From: Cymodocea nodosa | Lineage: Eukaryota > Streptophyta > Magnoliopsida > Alismatales > Cymodoceaceae | Reading direction: 5' to 3' | Length of the DNA: 64,000 nucleotides | NCBI GenBank assembly: GCA_036874045.1 | Contig: CM072342.1 | Coordinates: 8,578,501-8,642,500, forward strand | Shown: piece after piece, positions 47,415-57,748 of the stretch | Layout: each line of letters begins with the position of its first letter | Position numbering within the stretch: position 1 is the stretch's first letter | Made by a program: the position numbers and the translations under genes | The notes under the pieces: generated by a model | The model's database searches: none | Seen by the model: the letters and a program-made list of their open reading frames with translations, nothing else | What the model was told of the DNA's origin: nothing

Positions 47415-49205
47415 TGTTAGTACCCGAGTATTTTGATAATGCAAAACCTATGTGAGGAAACATATTGTATTTCACAGTTAAGTCTTACTACTTTAGATTA
47501 GAAGGCTGTTAGAACTATTTCCAGGTAGAAGAAAAGATCAAGAAGGTTCCAGATGAACAGATCAAGAAGATTCAGCAAAATCCGATAGTTACAGGTCTAA
47601 GTATCTGAAGAGCAAGTTTAAAGCAACAGCAATGCTATCGGACAGTTAAAAGAATAACTATCCGATTTTACAAAGCCTTTAGAGAGTTATTTAATCAGAT
47701 AGTTAAAGGGATTGAATGATCGGATAGTTAAGGAGATAACTATCTGGAAGTTTAAAGGACTTTTCGGAGAGTTACAGGTATAACTATCTGAAAGTTAAGT
47801 CATTCAATAAACCACATGCAGAAATATAGAACGGAAGCTTAAAAGACTTGTCAGAGAGTTAGATAACTATCTGAGTTTTCTTTTCGGAGAGTTAGATAAC
47901 TATTCGAGTTTGTTGGTAAGTTACATGCATAACTTTCCGGAACTTAAGTCATTTTATTACGCATGTGCAAAATGGAGGAAGCCGGCAGTTGAAAGTTTAA
48001 ATGGGAATATCGGAGAGTTAGGATAACTATCTGAAATTTAAAAGAGAGTTTCGGTAAGTTATAGTTTAACTATCCGAAACTTAAGTCAGTAAATTTCCCA
48101 CGTGTAGAAATCCAGACAGATGCTCAAATAGGTTTTCGGAGAGTTAGAAGGATAACTATCCAAAATTTCAAAAGAGTTTCGGTGAGTTACAGTTTAACCA
48201 TCCAAAACTTAAGTCATCAAATTTCCCACGTGTAGAATTCCAAACAGTGGCTCAAATAAGTTTTTGGAGAGTTAGAAAAATAACTATTTGAAATCCTGAA
48301 GAATTTCGGTAAGTTATAAGATAACCTTCCAAAATTTAAGTCAGTCTTTTATGCACATGCTAAATTAAATCGAAAAGTTGATAGAGTTAAGTATATAACT
48401 GTTCGGTGAGTTACAGTTATAAGTATCTGATTGGATGATAGCTCACATTTAAATATTCTGGAATCCTACCTGGCATTAAAGGATAAGTGATCTTTCGATG
48501 AGTTACAATTACTCTTCGGAGAGTTGCATAGCTAACTATCTGAAAGAACAAGAAAATCGGCAAGTTGACTTGAAACATTTTTCTGAACTGTCACTTGCCG
48601 TATTGGGACTTGATCCTAATCAAGTATAGTAGAATACATTCGTTGGAGGAAAATATGATCGTTGTACATATCAAGTATATATTCAAAATACAGACAATGG
48701 ATATACGACAAAGAATATAGTGAGCTACACTCGAATTCCATTCATACTCAAGTCTGCAAACAGTGAAGAACATTCAGAAGATCCATTGCAGAAAAAGCTC
48801 TTGCGCCAAAACTCTCATTGAAAGTTTAAAGCTGTTGGTTCGTGGCTTCAACCTGAAAGCTACATATAGTATTGGTTTGAGTTTCGACCTAAAAACTCTA
48901 GAGGTTGGTTTACAAAAGTTTTTACCTGAAAACTTCTATATTGTTGGTTCTTGCTTTGACCTGAAAGCAAATGTGTAAGTGTTGAAACACTTAGTGAAGC
49001 CCAAGTGAACATTGGGGGTGGACTAGCCAATTTGGTGAACCACCTAAAAATTTGCTGTGTGTTTCTTATCTCTGTTAATTTGCATTATATCAGTTTCATC
49101 TCATTTCATTTTTTGTTAAATTATTCGATTCAACATTTAAAGAATTTTAAAAATACACACTTTCACCATTCACCCCCCCCTCTAGTGAGCCTATCGATCC
49201 TAACA
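47415..49205 (+). repeat. solo LTR of a Sirevirus-like copia element in the Gyp-5 3' UTR
   Basis: Starts TGTTAGTACCCGAG and ends GATCCTAACA, with the 5-bp duplication ATATA at 47410-47414 and 49206-49210. It has 1791 bases and no internal genes. Gyp-2 lacks it at the matching site (about 14210). It carries motif (b) arms over 47575-48560 and a short imperfect repeat (TTCGACCTGAAAGC-type) at 48830-48975. It belongs to the same family as the Copia-2 LTR. ORFs inside it (for example 48763-48978) are not credible genes. Confidence 0.93.
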
Positions 49206-50739
49206 ATATATTCTATGTTTATTTGGGAATGAAAAGTTTTTGAAAATCAAAAATCGAAATATGCAGAAGGAGATACAAATGGAACAAGGTATGTAACCAA
49301 TTATTTATCTTAAATTTTAAATCAAACAAAACTATATTCATGCCTGCTACAATTATTGTATTTATTGTCAAATCTTTTACATTGAGGACAATGCAAAATG
49401 TAGGTATGGGGGGGAGGTAATTAAAGTAACAGCCATGTAAGTTTGTTAATTAAAGGAATTAAAATGGTATTACAATGTTTTAAGGAAATTGAAAATGAAC
49501 TTGCTGTAACTATCCGATAATTGAGACTGTAAAATTTTTATAAACTACTTGAATGTTATATTTAGAAGGCTATATAAGATGCTATTGAATTTATTATTTA
49601 TGCAAATCTAGATATAGTATCTTATGTTTTTTTTTTTTTTGAATTTCATGAGTTTAATAGTTTCACGATTTTAAAATGAAATTAGAATGCTTAATGAAAA
49701 ATCAATAAATTATCTGAAGTCCTGAAAGAGCTGAGATGTGAATTCTAGATTAAATGAAACACATATGATTAAAGATACATTTAATTTGACTGATTGAACT
49801 TGTAGAATGATTTATGTGTAGATCTTATTAAACTACAGAAAAAGTATGAGCTTATTGTTATGGATTAATATTTTCAGTAACTGATAGAAGTAGGACTATA
49901 TGAGATTGGTGATTACAACATCTGTATTAATGAAATACATACATATATAGTATGTGATTAATGTTTTGTTTTGTGTTTGTAGTTTTGGAAAAAAAAAAAA
50001 AAAAGAATGAAAATTTGAGAGTTTATTGACTTGTTTGATCACAAGCCTTTTGTACTTGAGCAAATAGGTATGTAAGGATTGTTGACCTGAAAAAGGACTC
50101 TTAAAATCTGGAAACCTAAGATCCTGATCAAATCTGGGATTGTTGACTAAAAGCTCGTTACATGGGTACATTAGAAAGCTCTTGTATGATTCATGCTTGT
50201 CAAATTAACTTTTAATGTATGAAAAAAAAGAGAAAAAGAAAAGAGAAAAAAGAAAAAAATATACATATACTATTCTAAAAAGATACAAGTGTTTTGTGAA
50301 ATACAGACATCTTATGAATTGAGTATATTTTCTGTTATCTAGAATTGCTGAAATATGAATCTACAATTGACTTTTGAAGTTGTTTAATGGAGATACAATT
50401 CTTTATTCTACTTGTCTTAATCAGATTGAATTGGATTGTACTCTGATTCGTATGTTGTTGAAATTTCTTCTAGAAATCTTATTGGAAAATTCAGGATGAC
50501 AGATGATGAAAAGAAGAACAAACGATAATATAATTAACACCTATATGATGATGATATACTTTGTATGTAATTTACATATATTCTAAGTATCTTTGCAGGT
50601 TGATTACTGAAACATACAGAATATATTTTTATGCTAAATAGAAGAAAAAAAGGGGAAGAATTAATTCTAGCACTTTTAAAGACCAATTAATTAGATCTTA
50701 GTTTGTTAAGGGACTAGCAAAATTTAGATATGGGGGAAG
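49206..50739 (+). other. 3' UTR of Gyp-5, second part, with two polypurine tracts
   Basis: Non-coding and AT-rich. An internal tract TATGGGGGGGAGGTAATT (49405-49422) follows ATTGAGGACAATGCAAAATG, text typical of Athila/Tat elements. The terminal tract (GACTAGCAAAATTTAGATAT then GGGGGAAG, 50712-50739) precedes the 3' LTR. Poly-A/T runs at 49628-49640 and 49988-50003. It aligns with Gyp-2 (14200-12685) and partly with Gyp-7 (62300-63647). Confidence 0.75.
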
Positions 50740-52948
50740 TGTTTAGAATGAAAAAGTGCATATTATTAACAGTTAAATGATGGTTAATTGCATAATATTT
50801 AGCTTATCATATAAAAATTAAGCCATTATGTTATAATTGCACTATTATATGCTTTAATTGAAGAATTTGCTTAATTTGGGGGGAATTAATGTTAATTTAG
50901 TACATTTATGAACTGTCGGTAAGTTACAGGTTGTGAAATTCTTAAGTATCCGAATATTCTGATATTTCAGACAATTATGTTTAACATACCGAACAAATTC
51001 GGACAGTTATGTTTAACAAATCGAATATGTATTGGATAGTTATGTTTAAATTGTCGAACATTTATGTTTTGAGAGAATATTTTATTATTTCCTGAAGTAC
51101 ACGTGTCGAAACCATAATGAATGACTTAAGTGAACTTTCGGTGAGTTATTTATAACTATCCGAAATTGCAACTGGGCATCGGATAGTTATCCTTGTAACT
51201 CTCCGAAATTTCTTTTTATTTATAAAATAGCTGAGGACACGTGTCATGTTCTAGGAAATTGACTTAAGTGGATTTTCGATGAGTTAGCTGTAACTATCCG
51301 AAATGCATCTAAGCATCAGATAGTTAGACCTGTAACTCTCTGAAATGTTATTTTATGATTAAACTACTGTTGACACATGTTGAGATCTGGTAGATTTACT
51401 TAAGTTCGGTGAGTTATTTGTAACTATCCGAAATGCATCTAAGCATTAGATAGTTAAGTTTATAAGTATCTGAAATGCACCTGAGCATCAGATAATTTAA
51501 TTTATGCATGTGTTTTATAGTTAAATCAATGAAGAAAGTCTGTTGGGTTATTTGTAACTCCACGGACTATATATTTTCTAATATGCCACCGTAGCGGTTG
51601 CAGGAACAGACAATTGGAAGAGAAAAACCACGTTTGCACGTATCACGCAGAAATTCAATCACGTAGGGAGAAGAAAGCATCACCGTTGATATGATTGAAG
51701 GAAATACAACCGACCATTCAAGCAAAAGCAGTTACTACTGAAGAAATATAAAGAAAAGAAGAAAAAAAAGAAGAGGTGTGTGATCGATAGGCAGACAGTG
51801 TGTGTAGAGGAGGATCGACGTCGCAATTCTCTGAAATACCACACCAACCATCATCATCACCATCACCATCATCACCACCATAATCACCAACCATTGGAGG
51901 TCTGTGAGGATACTTACCTGATGTCGGGTCGATTCCGAGCCAAACACAGTGCCTGACAACCACTATGAGGAGTGATCGCGTCGTGGGAAGGGAAGCCATT
52001 TTCACCAAGCGCCGACTCATATTTTAGGAGATCGTAAAGCTTTTAGCCTTAGCTTTGGGTTGATGCCTGTATGTTGAAGAGGAGATTATCTTGCAATTCT
52101 GGACTCGCGATTCTATAGGGAAAGAAGATAGAATTGTAAGTGGTTTAATTTTCAGTGGTGTAATCGCATTGCAAGTAGTGTCGGAAGTATTTACTATCAA
52201 GTGAGATTACTTTACATTTCACCTATCGCCCATTTCCATGTTCATATTAAAACAAAAATACCAAAAACAATTTATCTATGTTTGTATGTTGTATTTGAGT
52301 ATTGTATTGTTTGTGTTGTATCGTGATTAATGTTATCTTTGTTAGTGTTGTGATTGTTTTATGTTTATTTTAGTTTTACAGTTTACTGAAATTAGTTCGT
52401 TCAAAAAACTTAAAGATTTTAATGGTTACTATTTGAATTATCTGAATGTTAGTATTGTTTAATGATAAATCCAATGTTAATTAGCATTAAAGAGCTTAAT
52501 TGATGTTATTTACAATATGTGGAATCGCCCAATGGTTGGCTGAATTCCTCTGTAAATAGCTGTATTAAATAGAAAAGACAGGCTCGTGGATTTAACTTAA
52601 GTCCACGAGGTTAGTTCGTTGAGTTAGCCATAACTCAATGAACTTAGTCCGTTGAGTTAACTATAAATCAATGGAGAGCTTATTGAATATATAAATTTGA
52701 TTGTTAACAAATGAACAGTTCTCAAATTCGTCAGCAATTCCCTATGGGATCGACCTGTACTTGAACACTAATATAATAGACACTGTGCACTTGCAGTTAA
52801 AGTACAAATTGAAATTAATATCTAAATTGTATTGAAGGTTGTTTGTTTACTTCTAAAAGAGAGAATAGTTATAAAGATAAATCAACTAAGTAAAAATAGA
52901 AGTAACAAATCCAAGTTTTTCTAGTGTAGTACTGGGAAAAATCAAACA
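50740..52948 (+). repeat. 3' LTR of Gyp-5
   Basis: Begins TGTTTAGAATG after the polypurine tract, ends GGGAAAAATCAAACA, followed by the target duplication GTATT. It has 2209 bases. Motif (b) at 50920-51500, motif (a) at 52590-52680. The ATCACCATC microsatellite near 51850-51885 lies within a minus-strand ORF (52020-51718). Confidence 0.93.
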
Positions 52949-53268
52949 GTATTCAAGATATAACTAAGTTCCAATAGCATTAGAGGATTAAGAGAAAACA
53001 ACTTTTACATGTCCTAATGGAACTTATGCTTTTAAAAGAATGTCATTTGGATTATGCAATACACCAACTATTTTCCAAAGATGTATGCAAGGTATTTTTA
53101 CTAAAATGATTGAAGATTTTCTCAAAATATTCATGGATAACTTTATAGTATATGGAACTTCCTTTGAAGTATGTTTAAAGAATTTAGAACTAGTGTTGAG
53201 CCATTATGTGGAGAAAAAATTGGTTTTGAATTAGAAAAAATATCACTTTACGATGAAACAAGATATAG
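52949..53268 (+). pseudogene. RT fragment of Gyp-4, right part
   Basis: Continues the RT broken at 24871: RYN-like codons, then [20 protein letters not shown]-like text, MSFGLCNTPTIFQRCMQGIF and FMDNFIVYG (a D-to-N change in the second catalytic box). The LVLN-K-YHF segment is interrupted by a stop. It breaks at 53268 against an LTR on the other strand. Confidence 0.8.
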
Positions 53269-55030
53269 TGTCTTGTCTACTTAAGTATAATTTTTATAAG
53301 TAACATGCAATTTTCACAAATAATTTCTAATTTCAATAACCTAGTTTGTTAAATTGACTACAAGTGCAATAACATCTATTATATAAGTGTGCAAGTACAG
53401 GTCGAACCAATATAGAATTATCAAAATCAATTTACTTTATAAATTTTCATAGCCAACTTTTAGTGTATGTTCACAATATGCTCACTCCGTTTATTTACAG
53501 TTAACTCAACTAACTTAATTTGTGGAGTTATACTTAACTCAACAAATCTACCTTATGGAGTTATGGTTTCAACGAGCTCTCTAGTAACTTACAATTAATG
53601 TTGCTACTTGTAGAAGAATACAACCATCTATTAGGTAGTTTTATACACTACAAACAACATCAATTAAACTTTCAAATGCTATGTCATATTACATTCATCA
53701 TTGATTAATTCTAGCATTCAATACTCCAAATAATAGATTTTGTTAATTAAGATTTTAGAGATTTATATTACCAAGTTTTAACACTCAGTAATACTATTTT
53801 CTATAACTGAAATAAAATAAACACAAAACATTCAATAATACTAACAATATAAACACAAACAATATAAAACAAATTTGATAAACATAATAACAGATAGATA
53901 ATGAGTTTTGTTTTATTTTTGATTTTGTTTTGTTTTGTTCCTTCAAATGAGTGAGTGATGAAAGGTAAAATTCTCTATTGATAGTAAGAAACTTCTACCA
54001 CTACATGTAATGCGATTACACTACTGAAAACTTAACCAATTACTGTTAAGCACTTCTCTTCCTACTAGATTGTGAACCTAGATTTTTGTAAGTTGATCTC
54101 CTCTTCAACATAGCTACATCAACCTAAAACCAAGGCTCTTTATTGTCTCTTAAGAGATGATTCGATGCTTGGTGAAAGTATTCTTCCTTCTTGTGATGCG
54201 ATCACTCCTCATAGTGGTTGTTAATCACTATGTTTGGCTCAAAATTGACCTAACATTTGGAAAGCATCCTCACTAACCTTTGATGGATGGTGGTAATGGT
54301 GGTATTGGTAGGAGCTCAAGGAACATCTAACACTTTCTTCAGTTAGCATGGTTCTCCCCTCCTTTTTCTTCATTCTTTTTATTTTTTTTTATATTTTTTT
54401 TAGTAATAATTGCTTCCACCTAAATCACTAGTTAAATTTCCTTTCCCTGTATCAACAATGGTGATTACTTCTTCATTTCACGATTGAGATCATGGTGTGG
54501 TTCTTGCAATGTGATTTTCTTCAAATTTCTTACAATTGCTTACAATCGAATATTAGAAAATAACTAGTCCATGGAATTAGTGTAACTCAATGGACTTATT
54601 TCATTGACTTAACTATAACTCAATGGACTGACCTCATTGAGTTAAGCTTAACTCAATGGGCTCATCCAATTTTTTAGTTTAATAAAATAAATATTTATAT
54701 AACATTTAACACTTGAAATGTAAAAGAAGTAATTTCTAATCATTTATAATTGTACATGTGAAATAATTCTTAACTTTACAAGGTTTTGTAAACTTACCTT
54801 AGTAATATTACAAGACTTCATGAACTTAATGCCATAAAACCACACGTAAACTAGGTTTTCAATCTTTTAGAAATAATACTTATTTAACCACTAATTTCTT
54901 TAAATTATGTATATTCTTTAATTAAGGCTCATAATTGTAACATAATAGCTTAATTCTCATATTGTAAGCTAAATACTAGCAATTAACCATTCATTAATCA
55001 CTAATATTATGCATAATTTCATTCTAAATA
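53269..55030 (-). repeat. LTR of the Gyp-1 family
   Basis: The minus strand starts TATTTAGAATG (TG to TA) at 55030 and ends GACAAGACA at 53269, close to the Gyp-1 5' LTR end. Motif (a) at 53480-53590 and 54565-54660. It separates a plus-strand RT fragment from a minus-strand protease fragment and its flanks do not match (TATAG left, GGTAT right), so it is not a simple solo insertion; deletion or recombination has occurred here. Confidence 0.75.
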
Positions 55031-55857
55031 GGTATCTTATACTTTTATCTACTAATTGAATGCAATATTAGTAAGATTTAAGCCTTCTAATCCTATGAAT
55101 ACAAATATATCACTTGGTATAATATTTATACCTATACCTAGGTCTGTTATGGTTCTATCCAAAATTTTATTACCTACCTATTATGCATGATATAATAGAT
55201 GTTACTAGATCAAATAAATTTTTAATAATCTAAGGTAGAAATAAAGAACTACTTTGCTATGCTAAAAAAGCTCTTTTCAACACTTTCCTATCTCTCTTCT
55301 TAGTACACCAATCTTTAGAAAATTTAGCGCAATGTGGCATTTTCTATAATAAGCCTAATAGAAGAATGTTAACTTGTACCTTTTCAAATATTTCTTGAAC
55401 TTTCTCTTATTTTTTATGAAATATTTGTTGTAATCTTTCAGGATAGGGAACTAATGCTTGTGATTTAAAGGATTCATTTTCTTATCCGAAATTTCCTACA
55501 AATTCTATCTTATCCTTATCTTTTTATTGTCTATTTGTAATTTTACTTTCAGATTCAAAATTTTCTTCATTCATTTCTATATCTTTAGATATTATATGTT
55601 CATTTTCATTTTGAAGATTGTTCTTACTTAAATGTACTTCATTTTCTTTTTGAATTTTAGGTGGCACCTTAGTTCTAGATTTCAATGTTACATATACATT
55701 TTCCACATTCTCAAAAATTTCATGGTTATCTCGCATTTCTAGTTTCTTCTCAAATTTTTCATCTATGATGGTTTCCATATATTCTTCAGGTGGATTAATT
55801 TTCTTAATTCCTATTTTTTCTTTATTTTCAATTATCTTCATTTTTATACTTGATGTA
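55031..55857 (-). pseudogene. protease and upstream linker fragment of a Gyp-5-like element
   Basis: The minus-strand translation near 55200-55031 gives RTITDLGIGINIIPSDIF, the protease active-site region (DLG). Farther upstream, the open part 55913-55524 includes ENVENVYVTLKSRTKVPPK, the counterpart of [17 protein letters not shown] in Gyp-5 (27790). Between them stops are frequent. It is cut at 55031 by an LTR within the text after the active site and at 55857 by a copia-type LTR. The first residues of that ORF come from LTR sequence. Confidence 0.7.
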
Positions 55858-57289
55858 TGTAGGATCGTATAGCTATACAAGAGGGGGTGAATTGTGTTTT
55901 TTAACATTTTCAACTATAATTAAAACTTCAAAAATTAAAAACAAGTCAAGACACTATTTTATTCAAATCATTTTATTCAAGATTTCAATTACAATATACA
56001 ATTCAATTCCCCTAAGAAATTATAGATGCAATGATATCAATACAATATTTCATCTAATCAATTTCATAGTTACAAATAAAGAAAACTAATTTGCAGAATT
56101 TAAAACATTTCTCCCTGTTCAATATTTTTCCTTTTCTTCTTCTTCTTCTTCTTCTACAAATGTTTAGTGACAAATATTTGTCTTTTTCTTTTTCATTGAA
56201 GTTGCTTTCTTCTAGTTTATTTGAGAGCTTTTCTCTTAAGAGATGTTGATCCTTGAAAATATATTTCTTTAAGTATGCAAAGATAGTTTGATCAATGAGA
56301 ATTCTATGTCTTTTATAATCAATTTCCATTCCATGCATAACTTCCACATTCATCCACAATTAGTCTCCACTCTTCACATTTTCCATTTTACTTTCAAATT
56401 CAAATTTTGAAATACACACGTTCTAGTTCACATTTTCTTCTTGAATTTTCTTGAATTATCAATCCTAGATCCTTTGAAAAATTTCTTACAAAATAAACTT
56501 TCTCGTCTAAAACTTTTCATCAAATGTAATAATAAGTCGTGTTAATGCTGACTAAATGAGTAAAACAAGTAGACTTATAACTCAATGTATATAACTTAAC
56601 GAGTTTATCATGTGCCATTCACATGACATGCTCTGTTGTGTAAGTTGCTAACTTAACAAACCAGCTTCATGGTGTTACAATTAACTCAACGAATTAAGTC
56701 AAATGTTTAAACAATAATATATTTATCATGTGCAAGAATAATAACTTTAAGTTTATAAGGCTAACCTAACACATTACCTTAGTATTCAATATAGCAATTC
56801 AACGTGTGTAGTTATGTTAACTTAACAAGTTAAACATGTGCAACTCACGTGATACAATATAACATTCGTAAACTTTAAATTCACCACATTCATCATACTA
56901 ACTTAATGAATTCATTCATGAAACTTAACATTTTGTTCACTAACTTAGTGAGCTCTCACATAATCTATTGTTAGCCTTTAAGCCTATAACTCAATGAATT
57001 CTCACGTGACCTATTTTTAACCTTTAAGCCTATAACTCAATGAGTTCTCATGTGACCTTTTTACAAAAAGAATGCTAACTTAATGAGTTCTCTTAATGTG
57101 CACTATACATGATACAAAACTATAACATTAAAACATATCACACTTTACAATAAAAACACACATTAACTTAACATTTAGTTAAATGAAAAGTTAGTATAAC
57201 TTAGTGACTAGTTATTTAACTTAATTTCAGATCCATTATAGATAAGTATATAACAATAAACTTTTTCTGTATTAATTGATGTTCTTAAT
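55858..57289 (-). repeat. copia-type LTR-like block, decayed
   Basis: The minus strand ends CACAATTCACCCCCTCTTGT...GATCCTACA at 55858, the pattern of copia LTR 3' ends. It includes an AAG microsatellite (56132-56156) as in the Copia-1 LTR, and many loose motif (a) arms (56560-57100: TAACTCAATGAG, TAACTTAACGAG). Its LTR start could not be placed; the tandem duplication at 57177 and the end of Copia-2 at 57289 obscure it. The ORFs 55850-56089 and 56359-56054 are chance. Confidence 0.45.
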
Positions 57290-57636
57290 GTTAGGACCAA
57301 ATGACCCACTAGAAAGGAAATGAATGGTGATCTACATATACTTTTAAGCTTTTTCTAACTTATTTGAATGTTTAGCATGCGTAAGTATTAAACAGATAAT
57401 TAAACATGCATAGTCGAATAACTAAATAAAAACATAAGGAATTTTTTAAGTGGTTCACTAACTTGGCTAGTCCACCCTCAAGGTTCACCTTGGGCTTCAC
57501 TAAGTGCTTCAACACTTATATACACTTGCTTTCAGGTCAAAGCAAGAACCAACTATTCACTTGAGCTTTCTGGTCGTAGTTCTAACTAACCACTCAAAAG
57601 TTTTTAGGTCAAAACTTTAATAAATCCTAAACCTTA
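57177..57636 (-). repeat. first copy of a 460-bp tandem duplication spanning the Copia-2 LTR end
   Basis: 57177-57636 repeats as 57637-57934 plus 59794 to about 59955, with an offset of 460 bases once the inserted LTR is discounted. It contains about 110 bases of flank, the LTR end (TGTTAGGACC at 57289 on plus) and about 350 bases of LTR. It shows the uninterrupted sequence GGCTAGTCCACCCTCAAGGT (57463-57482), the empty site of the LTR inserted in the second copy. Confidence 0.85.
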
Positions 57637-57748
57637 AATGAAAAGTTAGTATAACTTAATGACTAGTTATTTAACTTAACATAATTTCAGATCTATTATA
57701 GACAAGTATATGATATTAAACTTTTTTTGTATTAATTGATGTTCTTAA

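Larger units (their letters stand above)
24867..52953 (+). mobile_element. Gyp-5: 28-kb LTR retrotransposon with rearranged gag, tandem array and F-box gene
   Basis: Two LTRs (24872-27010 and 50740-52948) about 95% identical by eye, inverted ends TGTTT/AAACA, and the 5-bp duplication GTATT at 24867-24871 and 52949-52953 define one insertion into the RT of Gyp-4 (LDGY|SRYN equivalent). Internal order: PBS 27018; CCHC ORF 27101; protease 27758; RT-RNase H 29017; integrase 30445; ORFX 32353-34584; nine 1.125-kb tandem units 34590-44717; capsid-type gag 44668-45856; F-box gene 46048-47187; 3' UTR with a copia solo LTR (47415-49205) and two polypurine tracts. RT carries an inactivating change and several ORFs have single stops, so this copy is not autonomous. 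Confidence 0.9.

Noticed and set aside
49005-50171. Small ORFs at 49005-49232 and 50171-49896
   Set aside because: In the solo LTR end and 3' UTR; the same text in Gyp-2 and Gyp-7 has shifted frames.
56054-56359. 101-aa minus-strand ORF with an Arg run
   Set aside because: The Arg run is an AAG-type microsatellite in LTR sequence.
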